Below are positions 51,901-60,718 of a DNA stretch of 64,000 bases, piece by piece. Origin of the DNA: Streptomyces bauhiniae (GTDB lineage: Bacteria; Actinomycetota; Actinomycetes; Streptomycetales; Streptomycetaceae). The notes beneath the pieces were generated by a model. The model was not told the origin of the DNA, did no database searches, and worked only from the letters and a program-made list of their open reading frames with translations. The translations under genes and the position numbers were made by a program. Positions within the stretch are counted from its first letter, which is position 1. Each line of letters begins with the position of its first letter. The DNA is taken from positions 62,001-126,000 of the forward strand of contig NZ_SRRT01000006.1 of NCBI RefSeq assembly GCF_004784475.1. The letters run 5' to 3'.

Positions 51901-53372
51901 GGCGGCACGATGCCGTGCCCGTGGACCAGTCCGAGGACCACACGCCGCCGCAGCCGCATCCGACCACCGCGCCCACCGGCAGGCGCCGCCGGGCCGTGGC
52001 CCAGCCGGCGCAGCAGGAGGCGGCGATCCCGGCCCAGGCGACGCCTCCGGCCCAGCCCCTCCCCGTACCGGCGCAGGCGACCGCTCCCGAGGCGGCCGTA
52101 CCCGCGCAGCCGCTGCCCGCCGAGGCCGCACCCGCCGCCCCCGGACCCGTTCCGCAGCCGTGGCCCGATGACGAGGACGACGACACGGCGGGCGCGGGTC
52201 TGCCCGGCGCCTCGCTGCCGCCGCAGTTCACGCCGCAGGCGCGGGCCGCGCAGCCGCTGCCCGCCGAGGCGCCCGACGCCACCCAGGGCCGCGCGATCAG
52301 CGTGCGCACGCTGGGCCAGGGCGTGCCGTTCGTACGGCAGGCCGCGCAGGTGCAGCAGCCGACCGCGACCCCGCCCCCGCACGCGACCAACGGCAGCGGG
52401 CGGCGCCGCAAGCTGGGCACCCCGCCCCCGCGCCCGGAGGCGCAGCCCGAGGCGGGTGCCCGTCCGCACCCCGAGGCCACGCCGGCGCCCGCGCAGCCGC
52501 GCCGCGCGCCGGGCACCGAGGGCGTCGGGCGGTCGTACGCCATAGGGGCGCCGGACGCGAACGCCGCCGAGGGGCCCGAGCCGCTGGACGGTCCCGGTGG
52601 CGCGGTGGAGGTCGCGGACACCCCGCGTCCGCAGCCGATGGACGACGAGCTGCCCCCGGAGCCGCTGGACAACCCGCGCCGGCTGCTGGTGTGGCCCGCG
52701 CCGGACGTGACGACCTCGGAGGCGCTGAGCACCCGTGGCTACCGGCCGGTGGTCGTGCACTCGCGCGAGGAGGTCGACGCGCAGATCGCGGCGTTCCCCG
52801 CCGCGCTGTTCGTGGACCCGCTGACCGGCCCGATCACCCGGACCGCGCTGCAGTCGCTCCGCCAGGCGGCGGTGGCCGCCGAGGTGCCGGTGCTGGTGAC
52901 GGCCGGCCTCGGCCAGGCGAGCCGCGAGGCGGCGTACGGCGCCGACCCGGCCGTGCTGCTGAAGGCGCTGGCGCCGCGCGACAGCGAGCAGCATCCGCCG
53001 CGCGTGCTGCTGATCGAGGAGCACGCGGAGATCGCGCTGGCGCTCACCGCGACGCTGGAGCGGCGCGGGATGCAGGTGGCGCGGGCCGCGAGCGACGCCG
53101 ACGCGGTGACGCTGGCGGGGCAGTTCCGGCCGAACCTCGTGGTGATGGACCTGATGCAGACCAAGCAGCGCCAGGCCGGGATCGTGGACTGGCTGCGCGC
53201 GAACGGGCAGTTGGACCGGACCCCGCTGGTCGTCTACACGGCGGCGGTCGAGCAGGCGGACCTGCCGAAGCTGGCGTCGGGCGAGACGGTGCTGTTCCTC
53301 GCGGAGCGGTCCACCAGTGACGAGGTGCAGGGGCGGATCGTGGACCTGCTGGCCCGGATCGGCACCAACTGA
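48957..53372 (+). CDS. Large PAS protein with degenerate histidine-kinase and tandem receiver-like domains
   Basis: This protein has 1471 residues from GTG 48957 behind AGGGAGGAAG. Two PAS domains (about 10-130 and 150-270) and a charged coiled coil (about 270-355) lead to LLTLLASSLRGPLDELRREL, a DHp-like helix with Ser where the phospho-His should be. A HATPase-like region follows (about 440-565, DPQRLATALAHLVADV, GIVRAHGGVLQTHEVPG) without clear N or G boxes. About 570-1240 is disordered, with RRRR blocks and PxPAQGxAP repeats. Two receiver-like domains end it (about 1241-1345 and 1349-1468). The last has VVMDLMQ but lacks the normal acidic pair and Lys. It probably signals by binding, not phosphotransfer. 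Confidence 0.85.
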   Translation: MSSRPSRGAARLAAILDALPDALLLVNANGTVVNANTIALEAFEAPGTALVGRGLLDLLPQFDSKLIPGSMRRPDHMDPAGRTKPTRMVARRTDGTEFPVEVTSANLENPQQAYDGSAYTGDELLMLVVRDLSGTVDTEAELARSQRQTEMILRAASEGVVGTDTDGRIVLVNPAAAQILGYRAGELGGRELHTLVLHSRADGSPFPYDESPLADTLRSGRKHRVRGQVLWSKSGDEVSVDLTTAPVRDGDQLVGAVMTFTDRRPYQTLADEKEALEQAHAKELERLAEEHAADLTALRQKHAGEVEELTERGAAELTELREKLQEELAAGEERYAALGEREKDRYDALAGRHEQLLTLLASSLRGPLDELRRELAALAADDAGQLWPEANQVLHHLSAGYARITALIDNVLGFQRLDSGTDDIARTKVMLDAVVAAGVDGAVELIGPGRVQFAVHAPPIEAEVDPQRLATALAHLVADVAGVDATGNAPVSSAGYLDNTVVVAAAQRGEVARIEVRGPYAGGDPVHEPIVRGIVRAHGGVLQTHEVPGMSGRAYVLEVPLGGGAGTVAARVPDPREAVSSGAEVALVGDAGEQGGRRRARRSSTDAFLESEVQAAEGPGASAPTGRRRRRGAPAAEELAPAAIESAETASGGTGRRRGRPAEVGDGVAAEGAVMTAAEHAAGTAASNTGLGGAVPPQGMPVPAGQRAPQGGGEQAALPPALPAPSAEGASEDAQPTGRRRRALAAAAERAAAQDTGARTVFALPPAEADRTPETETPGVRVGPLAGGPVPGAGTAAGAGVAPGMTVNAGPVPVRGLGQGVGPVPGEGAAPAPMPGVGPVPAQGAAPMPGGAAGGGPVQGPAPGVGPVPAQGPAPMPGAAPGVGALPAQGAAPAPGVGPVPAQGPAPMPGAAAGVGPVPAQGAAPGVAPVPAQGAAPAQGPAPAATTTTTAQGTAPAAAQPPAQSAPVPPQPPAEGDPADGGRHDAVPVDQSEDHTPPQPHPTTAPTGRRRRAVAQPAQQEAAIPAQATPPAQPLPVPAQATAPEAAVPAQPLPAEAAPAAPGPVPQPWPDDEDDDTAGAGLPGASLPPQFTPQARAAQPLPAEAPDATQGRAISVRTLGQGVPFVRQAAQVQQPTATPPPHATNGSGRRRKLGTPPPRPEAQPEAGARPHPEATPAPAQPRRAPGTEGVGRSYAIGAPDANAAEGPEPLDGPGGAVEVADTPRPQPMDDELPPEPLDNPRRLLVWPAPDVTTSEALSTRGYRPVVVHSREEVDAQIAAFPAALFVDPLTGPITRTALQSLRQAAVAAEVPVLVTAGLGQASREAAYGADPAVLLKALAPRDSEQHPPRVLLIEEHAEIALALTATLERRGMQVARAASDADAVTLAGQFRPNLVVMDLMQTKQRQAGIVDWLRANGQLDRTPLVVYTAAVEQADLPKLASGETVLFLAERSTSDEVQGRIVDLLARIGTN
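51400..51790 (+). repeat. Imperfect tandem repeats inside the PAS-protein gene
   Basis: Units of about 30-60 bp such as GGTCCCGTCCCGGCACAGGG and CTCCGATGCCGGGTG recur many times, coding GVGPVPAQGxAPMPG. The reading frame is kept throughout, so these are protein repeats. They may vary in number between strains by slippage. Confidence 0.85.
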
Positions 53373-53391
53373 TCGGCATCAACTGACAGGG

Positions 53392-53419
53392 GGGCCGGGG
53401 GTGTTCGTACCCCCGGCCC
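53392..53419. terminator. Bidirectional terminator between converging genes
   Basis: GGGCCGGGGGT and ACCCCCGGCCC form an 11-bp perfect stem around GTTCGT, between the PAS-protein gene and the acyl-CoA ligase gene. Confidence 0.85.
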
Positions 53420-53428
53420 GACCTCTGA

Positions 53429-55069
<1,641 letters not shown>

Positions 55070-55141
55070 GGTGCTCAGCACGGCGGGCGTCCTCCCCGGC
55101 AGCGTTGCCTGTACGGAAGTAGAGTCGCGCTGATTCTGCGC

Positions 55142-55159
55142 ACATACCGAGCGGTATGT
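55142..55159. promoter_or_regulatory. Palindromic operator before the acyl-CoA ligase gene
   Basis: ACATACCGAGCGGTATGT has perfect 8-bp arms around AG, typical of TetR-family operators for fatty-acid genes. It lies between the ligase start and the end of the sigma factor gene. No TetR gene is adjacent. Confidence 0.65.
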
Positions 55160-55211
55160 CACTAGGGGCAGGGAAAGTCGCGCTGTGGGGTGCGCCTCGC
55201 GGCGGGGTCTT

Positions 55212-55802
55212 TCAGTGGGCCGGGCTCAGCTCGGGGTCCTCGCGGAGTTTGCCGAGGGCGCGGGAGACGGCGGACTTCACGGTGCCGACGGAGACCCCGA
55301 GCTGCTCGGCGGTCTGGGCCTCGCTGAGGTCCTCGTAGTAGCGCAGGACGACCATCGCCCGCTGGCGCGCGGGCAGGCGCAGGATCGCCCGCCACATCGC
55401 GTCGCGCAGCGCCTGCCGTTCGGCCGGGTCGTCGCCGCCGGGACGCGGCTCCGGCTCGGGCAGCTCGTCGCAGGCGAACTCGTCCACCCGCCGTCTGCGC
55501 CACTGCGAGGTACGGGTGTTGAGCAGGGCGCGGCGCACATAGCCGTCCAGCGCCCGGTGGTCCTCGATGCGCTCCCAGGCGACGTACGTCTTGGCCAGCG
55601 CGGTCTGCAGCAGGTCCTCGGCGTCGCTCGGGTTGGCGGTGAGCGAGCGGGCGGTGCGCAGCAGGGCGGGGTGGCGGGCGCGGACGTAGGAGGCGAAGGA
55701 GGGGTAGAGCGCGGTCGCGGCCGGGGCGAGCCGGGGGTGGGGGAGAGTCTGCCGCGCTGGTGCGGCGGCGGCCGAGGCGCTGGTGCAGACGGGTGCGGTC
55801 AT
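55212..55802 (-). CDS. SigE-family ECF RNA polymerase sigma factor
   Basis: The 196-residue protein has region 2 (YPSFASYVRARHPALLRTAR, NPSDAEDLLQTALAKTYVAW) and region 4 (LPARQRAMVVLRYYEDLSEA, QTAEQLGVSVGTVKSAVSRAL). The sequence after AxALYxxxAxYV is that of the actinobacterial SigE family, ECF41/SigE-like small sigma factors with no obligatory anti-sigma next door. An Ala/Pro-rich N-terminal extension of about 25 residues is present. It lies 142 bp before the acyl-CoA ligase start on the same strand, separated by the palindrome. Confidence 0.9.
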   Translation of the reverse strand: MTAPVCTSASAAAAPARQTLPHPRLAPAATALYPSFASYVRARHPALLRTARSLTANPSDAEDLLQTALAKTYVAWERIEDHRALDGYVRRALLNTRTSQWRRRRVDEFACDELPEPEPRPGGDDPAERQALRDAMWRAILRLPARQRAMVVLRYYEDLSEAQTAEQLGVSVGTVKSAVSRALGKLREDPELSPAH

Positions 55803-56376
55803 GTCTCCACGCTAGGAGCGGGTACGGCTCGGGGGATCGGCCGGAGGTCCCGAAGACGGGTCCGCCTCAGGTTGTAGGGGTGAGGTTCGCCGGACCTCCT
55901 GAAGGTGGAGTGGACCTCCACCCGGCCTGGGGGTTGTCCCGGAGGGGTTCCCGGAGCGGGGCGCGGCCCGTGGACGGCTTGGGCTTGGGCGGGCGTACGG
56001 CAGCGGCGCGGCGGGCACCGAAGTGCCGGCCGCGCCGCTGTCATGACCCCGAAGCACACCCCGGCGGAGCCCCTCCCCAGGGACCCCGCCCCCGGCTCAC
56101 CGGAGAGGTCCGCGGTGACTGCTGTCCATCTCTTCCTCCAGAACCGACTACGGCTTGAGTCAGGGAGGTTGGCCGACCGTCCCGACTCGTTTCCTGCGAC
56201 GTCGCACCGGAGTACTGCCCGGCCCACCCCGCCCCAATCTCCTCGGGGGGCGTGATTACCACGCAAGCGTGACGAGAAGTCGATAAACCCCCATCGCTAC
56301 ATTTCTCGCCCTTGCCGTCGATACCGACCATCCCCGCCCACTTTCCATCATCGAACGTCTGTACGACCATGGAGGC
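55803..56376. other. Spacer with one large hairpin
   Basis: No gene is supported in this 574-bp region. At 56001-56040 CAGCGGCGCGGC and GCCGCGCCGCTG, extended by GGCAC...GTGCC, make a strong hairpin. It does not follow a gene on either strand, so it may be a structured leader, a stray repeat or a terminator of an unseen small RNA. The sigma factor promoter must lie next to 55802. Confidence 0.5.
56351..56366. promoter_or_regulatory. LexA-box-like sequence before the Prim-Pol gene
   Basis: TCGAACGTCTGTACGA differs from the actinobacterial SOS pattern CGAAC-N4-GTTCG by one base on the right arm. It is 11 bp before the ATG of the next gene. It could make that gene damage-inducible. Confidence 0.4.
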
Positions 56377-57237
56377 ATGGCCACCTCCCCGCGACAGGCC
56401 GCGCCGCCGGCCCTCGCCCACGCGCTGTCGGCCGCCGAGCGCGGGCTGGCCGTCATCCCCCTGTCCCGGCGGAAGCTCCCCGCACTGCGCTCCCCGCACC
56501 ACGACGACCCCGCGCACCCGCCCTGCCACGGCGAGTGCGGCCGGCTTGGACACGGCGTGCACGACGCCTCCACCGACCCCGCCCGCGTACGCGCCCTCTT
56601 CGCCGCCGCACCCTGGGCCACCGGCTACGGCATCGCCTGCGGGCTGCCCCCGCACCATCTGATCGGCGTCGACCTGGACACCAAGCCCGGCACCGACTCC
56701 CCGGCCGCGCTACGCGCCCTCGCGGTACGGCACGAGTTCACGATCCCCGAGACGGTCGTCGTCCTCACCCCGAGCGGCGGCCGCCATATCTGGCTCACCG
56801 GGCCACCGGACGTGGCGATCCCCAACTCCGCGAGCCGGCTGGCGCCCGGCATCGACATCAGGGGCGCGGGCGGCTACCTGGTCGGCCCCGGCTCACGGGG
56901 CACCCGCGGCACGTACGCGACGGCACCGGGCACGGCCCGTCTCCGCCCGGCACCCTGTCCCCCGGCCCTGCTGCGTCTCCTCCTGCCGCCACCACCCCGC
57001 CCCTCGCGGCCGCACTCGGCCTCCGGGGGCGCAGCCCTGCTCCACTTCGTCCGCACCGCCCACGAGGGCGAACGCAACTCCCGCCTTTTCTGGGCGGCGT
57101 GCCGGGCCTGGGAGCAAGGCATGGGGGACACGCTGGCGGAACCCCTCCTGGACGCGGCCCTGGAGACGGGCCTGCCGGAGGGGGAGGCGCGAGCGACGCT
57201 GGGTTCGGCGGCGCGGAGGGCGGGAGGACCTTGCTGA
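56377..57237 (+). CDS. Prim-Pol domain protein (bifunctional DNA primase/polymerase-like)
   Basis: This protein has 286 residues from ATG 56377. AAERGLAVIPLSRRKLPALR begins the domain, a Cys/His stretch (HPPCHGECGRLGHGVHDAST) could bind zinc, and HLIGVDLDTKPG supplies the catalytic Asp pair. TPSGGRHIWL and APGIDIRGAGGYLVGPGS complete the AEP Prim-Pol fold (PF09250 type). The C-terminal 80 residues are helical (FWAACRAWEQGMGDTLAEPL). No helicase domain or plasmid replication gene is adjacent, unlike mobile-element homologues. Possible roles are repair synthesis or a relic of an integrated plasmid. Confidence 0.87.
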   Translation: MATSPRQAAPPALAHALSAAERGLAVIPLSRRKLPALRSPHHDDPAHPPCHGECGRLGHGVHDASTDPARVRALFAAAPWATGYGIACGLPPHHLIGVDLDTKPGTDSPAALRALAVRHEFTIPETVVVLTPSGGRHIWLTGPPDVAIPNSASRLAPGIDIRGAGGYLVGPGSRGTRGTYATAPGTARLRPAPCPPALLRLLLPPPPRPSRPHSASGGAALLHFVRTAHEGERNSRLFWAACRAWEQGMGDTLAEPLLDAALETGLPEGEARATLGSAARRAGGPC

Positions 57238-57289
57238 AGCCCCCGCACCGGCGGATCGTAGGACGGTGTCCACTCCCCTTGGAGGAAAA

Positions 57290-57685
57290 GTGCCCGCCCT
57301 GCACGTCAAGGCATTCGACCACCTGGTCCTCAAGGTCGCCGACGTCGACCGCTCCCTCGGCTTCTACACCACCCTCCTCGGCCTCCAGCCGGAAAACGTC
57401 GACGAATGGCGCGCCGGCAAGGCCCCCTTCCCCTCGGTCCGCATCACCCCGGCCACGATCATCGACATCGTCGAGGGCCCCCGCGCCGACTCCAACGTCG
57501 ACCACTTCTGCCTGGTCGTAGACCCTTTGAACTGGACCGAGGTCATCGCCTCCGGCCACTTCACGGTCCTGGAGGGCCCGGTCCAACGCTCGGGCGCGCG
57601 GGGCGAGGCGACGTCGATCTACATCCAGGACCCGGACGGCAACACGATCGAGCTGCGGTGGTATCCGGAGGACGCGGGGGCGTAG
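57290..57685 (+). CDS. VOC-family (glyoxalase/bleomycin-resistance fold) protein
   Basis: This protein has 131 residues from GTG 57290 behind GGAGGAAAA. FDHLVLKVADVDRSLGFYTTLLG supplies the first metal His, DHFCLVVDPLNW the second strand and SIYIQDPDGNTIELRW the terminal Glu. This is a complete metal-dependent VOC fold. Substrates of such single-domain members range from methylglyoxal to antibiotics; none is indicated here. It follows the Prim-Pol gene by 52 bp. Confidence 0.92.
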   Translation: MPALHVKAFDHLVLKVADVDRSLGFYTTLLGLQPENVDEWRAGKAPFPSVRITPATIIDIVEGPRADSNVDHFCLVVDPLNWTEVIASGHFTVLEGPVQRSGARGEATSIYIQDPDGNTIELRWYPEDAGA

Positions 57686-58048
57686 CGCGGCGCATCCAGA
57701 AGGGGCGCCCCCTGGGCAACCTCCGGCTTCACGTGGGAAGCGCGGTCCACTCACGCACTTCCCGCCCCAGCAACCTCGAATGTCCAACCAGATTGGAGCG
57801 CCGTCCCACACACCGGAAACAGCCTTCGCGTTTTCCGTCTGGTGTACTGTTTTGTACGAGACTCACTGGGACTTTCCGAGACTGTATAAGACTCGCTGAG
57901 GCCCACTGAGGCCAATCACACGAAGAGCCTGACTCGGCTGCAACCAAGTCAGGCCCTTCGCCCAGTTCACGAGCCCGGTCGTCTAGGAACCGACCGGGCT
58001 CGCTGCGTGAGCAACCCCGGATACGGCCGGCCTCGCATGGGACACGTC
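57686..58048. terminator. Spacer with two tandem hairpins
   Basis: The hairpins are GAAGAGCCTGACT/AGTCAGGCCCTTC (57922-57959) and GAGCCCGGTCG/CGACCGGGCTC (57971-58001). The second follows the minus-strand micro-gene at 58049 and probably terminates it. The rest of the spacer shows TACTGTTTTGTACGAGACTC followed by two more copies of the motif GAGACTCACTGG/AAGACTCGCTGA, a short degenerate repeat. No gene is seen. Confidence 0.6.
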
Positions 58049-58171
58049 CTATCGTGCGAACTGACCCCATGTGGCGATGATCGTCACAAGCAAGCCGACT
58101 GCCGCCAGGCCAACGGTCCACCTTTCGGGACCTGTCCATGGTTTGCGGGGCTTGCCCATGTTATTCGTCAC
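58049..58171 (-). CDS. Micro-protein with one membrane helix
   Basis: This protein has 40 residues from GTG 58169-58171 behind AGGAGGAG: VTNNMGKPRKPWTGPERWTV, then a membrane helix (GLAAVGLLVTIIATWGQFAR). The basic N terminus should stay inside. Its GTG overlaps the TGA of an upstream open frame (ending ...LELVDLFAGDGGTALMV then RGLDEQEERR), which may be a second small gene with an unclear start. The pair converges away from the XRE gene at 58504. Confidence 0.6.
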   Translation of the reverse strand: MTNNMGKPRKPWTGPERWTVGLAAVGLLVTIIATWGQFAR

Positions 58172-58503
58172 CGTCGCTCCTCCTGCTCATCCAATCCCCT
58201 GACCATCAGGGCTGTGCCGCCGTCCCCTGCGAAGAGGTCGACGAGTTCAAGAGGAAGAGCAGGCGAAGCACAACAAGCATACGAGTGCGCCACCACACAG
58301 AGTGCGAACCAACCGCAATTCGTCTAAGCAGGTTGGCTGTTCAGCGAGACGGTGGACTGACGAGACCGCGCGCTCCCGCGCTATACGACTCCACATTTCG
58401 TAGATGACCTGGGTAACGTCGAAGGCAGAAGCCCCGACGGATGGAGCCCGATGCCTCGCCGCCTGCTGGACCGCCGGCGCCTCGCCTATAGGGGGGCGCG
58501 CTG
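58172..58503. other. Divergent spacer before the XRE / aaRS-like cluster
   Basis: The 330 bp is less GC-rich than its flanks. On the minus strand an open frame of about 50 codons ends at 58168 and may code a small protein translationally coupled to the micro-gene. On the plus strand the promoter of the XRE gene must lie here. No clear palindrome was found. Confidence 0.4.
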
Positions 58504-59733
58504 ATGTTGGAAGAAGCCGAAGAGATCGGGCGGCGCGTGCGGCGTGCCCGGCTGCGGCTCGGTATGACGCAAGCCGACCTCGCCGCCGCCCTGGGCAAGA
58601 CGCAGGGCTGGGTGTCCAAGATGGAGCGCGGGCACATCGAGCTGGACCGCGTGGGCCTGCTCAACCTGCTCGCCTCGGAGCTGCACGTACACCCGAACGA
58701 CCTGATCGGGCGGCCGTACAACAGCTCCCCCGCCGAGAATCAATGGCAAGTCTCCGCCGCGGCGATCCTGCGTGAACTGCGGCGTTACGACCTCGCTCCC
58801 GTCTTCGACGGCACTCCCCGGCCGGCCGCGGCCCTGTGGCAGGAGACCACCCGTCTGCACCGACTCCGCGACGCCGCCGCGAACGTGGCGATCGTGCAGA
58901 TCCTGCCCGATCTGTTCCGCGAGGCACGCGCCCTGGCCGAAGTGGCCACAGGCCATGAGCGGGAAGAGGCGTACGCGATCTACGCGGTGTGCTGCAAGTT
59001 CGCTCACACTGCCGCGCACGTTCTCGGACACCCGGAGCTGGTCGCCATGGCCTGCGAACGGGCCGCATGGTCCGCGCGGCTGTCGGGTGACCCGGTATTG
59101 CCTGCTGTCGCCGACTGGATGCGCGTCTGGGACATGTGGGCCACGGCGGACTGGGACGATTCCATCGCCCTGTCGGACAAGGCGCTTCGCAGCGTTCAGC
59201 AGGACTACGACCGGGGTGAGCCGCTGGCCGTTCGGGCGTGGGGGTCACTGCACCTGCGTGCGGCTGTCGCGGCTGCGCGGGGCGGCCACAAGGATGAAGC
59301 GATAGATCGGATCAAGCACGCGCGCAGTGCGGCCAAGCGGATGACGGAGACGGCTGGTCCTCCGGTGTACGACCGTCACAGCCTGACTTTCTCGCCGGGC
59401 AACGTGCAGATTCACGCGATCAGCGTTGCCCTGGAGATGCACGAGCAGCGCGAAGCTCTGTCGATAGACCGGCGCACGAGTAAGGAGCTGATCAAATCAC
59501 TTCCCAACTCCCGTCAGGGCCATCACCACATGGATCTGGCTCGCGCATGGCTGTGGGACGGGAACCGTGACAAGGCGCTGATGGAACTGGAGACGGCCGA
59601 GGGCATCGCTCCCCAGCTCGTCCGCAATCACCCGATCGCCCGGTCAACCCTGCGCAGCATCGTGTACGCCGAACGGGCAAGCACCCGCGAGAAGCTGCGC
59701 CGCATGTCAGACCGTTTCCACCTCGACGGATGA
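58504..59733 (+). CDS. XRE-family regulator heading the aaRS-like / ASCH cluster
   Basis: This protein has 409 residues from ATG 58504 behind a run of G. The N-terminal HTH is RRVRRARLRLGMTQADLAAA, LGKTQGWVSKMERGHIELD. The remaining 320 residues are TPR-like helices (AYAIYAVCCKFAHTAAHVLG, RAAVAAARGGHKDEAIDRIK). This is the usual Streptomyces peptide- or partner-sensing regulator form. Four genes follow in the same direction with short gaps or overlaps, so it may sense or control their product. It is 56 bp from the next gene. Confidence 0.88.
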   Translation: MLEEAEEIGRRVRRARLRLGMTQADLAAALGKTQGWVSKMERGHIELDRVGLLNLLASELHVHPNDLIGRPYNSSPAENQWQVSAAAILRELRRYDLAPVFDGTPRPAAALWQETTRLHRLRDAAANVAIVQILPDLFREARALAEVATGHEREEAYAIYAVCCKFAHTAAHVLGHPELVAMACERAAWSARLSGDPVLPAVADWMRVWDMWATADWDDSIALSDKALRSVQQDYDRGEPLAVRAWGSLHLRAAVAAARGGHKDEAIDRIKHARSAAKRMTETAGPPVYDRHSLTFSPGNVQIHAISVALEMHEQREALSIDRRTSKELIKSLPNSRQGHHHMDLARAWLWDGNRDKALMELETAEGIAPQLVRNHPIARSTLRSIVYAERASTREKLRRMSDRFHLDG

Positions 59734-59788
59734 GAGTCGTATTCCTTCGGTTCATATTGGGCCTCGGAGGCATTCCTAACTTCGAGGC

Positions 59789-60229
59789 ATGGCCGAACGA
59801 ATCACAAAGCAACTTCCGGAGAAGAGCGCGGGGTTAGTCCCAGGCGCAGCGTTCCAGCCCCGCCTTGGCGACCTCGCTCTCGACCTCGCCAAGGGTGGGA
59901 GGATCGGGGTCGTCATCGCTCTGCCGAGTAACATCTCGGCGTCGTACCAACTTCGTCCTGTCCAGGGTGGTGACGACTGGCGGGCCAGGTCCGACGGAAG
60001 CACCCTCCGCCCCGTGCCCGTCCCAGTCACACACGTCACGCCTGTGAAGCGGGATGCCGTCTACGACCATCGCGCTCAGCAGGCCGCTGTGCCGGTCACC
60101 GTGCACTACGAGGACGGCAGCATCTGCGAGACGCTGCTCGTGCTCACCGCGATGCAAGTCGAGCTGTACTACATGCAGTTCGATGCGCTGATCGAGGCGA
60201 AGGATTCGGCTCGGGGGCACGCGCGATGA
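59789..60229 (+). CDS. Unknown cluster protein A
   Basis: The 146-residue protein shows a beta-rich centre (SASYQLRPVQGGDDWRARSD, TLRPVPVPVTHVTPVKRDAV, VPVTVHYEDGSICETLLVLT) and a C-terminal amphipathic helix (MQVELYYMQFDALIEAKDSA). No known family is recognised. It overlaps the next gene by 4 bp (ATGA), so the two are translated together. Normal codon bias supports coding. Confidence 0.75.
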   Translation: MAERITKQLPEKSAGLVPGAAFQPRLGDLALDLAKGGRIGVVIALPSNISASYQLRPVQGGDDWRARSDGSTLRPVPVPVTHVTPVKRDAVYDHRAQQAAVPVTVHYEDGSICETLLVLTAMQVELYYMQFDALIEAKDSARGHAR

Positions 60230-60663
60230 AACCGGCCGTGCCGATGCCCGCTTTGCCGGCCTCCGCACGCGCCTCGCTACGGTCGCCCATAGCGTTCCGC
60301 TGTGAGGCGACCGCGCACGACCTCGGCGGCTCCCGCGAAATCCTGCTCGCCACCTACCGTGGCCGCTCCCCGCGGCTCGCCGCCCGCTGGCTCCGCGCGG
60401 AAGCTCACCGCCTGGCCCGGCTGCTGTCCCCAGCCCTTGGGGCTCTGTTCCTCCGAGACGCGCCCTTCACGGCCGCTGGTCCGGATGTACCTCGCCCTGA
60501 CGCAGAGCTGCGTGCGTGGGCGGATGACGAGCGCGCCTACGAGCACGCGCTGCGCTCCCTCGCATCGGGTCGGGCGCTCATGTTCACCGCGACGGACTAC
60601 GACGCGCGGTACTCCCTCCGCGCGTACCCGTTGCCCACCCGCTGGGCGTCAATCGACCGCTGA
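60226..60663 (+). CDS. Unknown cluster protein B
   Basis: This 145-residue, Arg/Ala-rich protein contains EATAHDLGGSREILLATYRG, LAARWLRAEAHRLARLLSPA and PDAELRAWADDERAYEHALR. It is mostly helical and basic, with no known motif. It is coupled to protein A by a 4-bp overlap and precedes the aaRS-like gene by 55 bp. A tRNA- or partner-binding role is possible but unproven. Confidence 0.72.
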   Translation: MKPAVPMPALPASARASLRSPIAFRCEATAHDLGGSREILLATYRGRSPRLAARWLRAEAHRLARLLSPALGALFLRDAPFTAAGPDVPRPDAELRAWADDERAYEHALRSLASGRALMFTATDYDARYSLRAYPLPTRWASIDR

Positions 60664-60718
60664 AGCACATCTGCCGCTCTGCGGCGCAGTCCTGCCCATC
60701 TACTGAGGGGAAGACGCG

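Noticed and set aside
48585..53024. A 1479-codon open frame on the minus strand opposite the PAS-protein gene
   Set aside because: Its product is His/Arg/Pro/Gly-rich without domains, and it exists because the plus-strand gene has G/C third positions. The plus-strand reading has PAS and receiver domains.
57729..58139. A 136-codon minus-strand frame beside the VOC gene
   Set aside because: It crosses two strong terminator hairpins. A better-supported 40-codon gene in another frame lies inside it.
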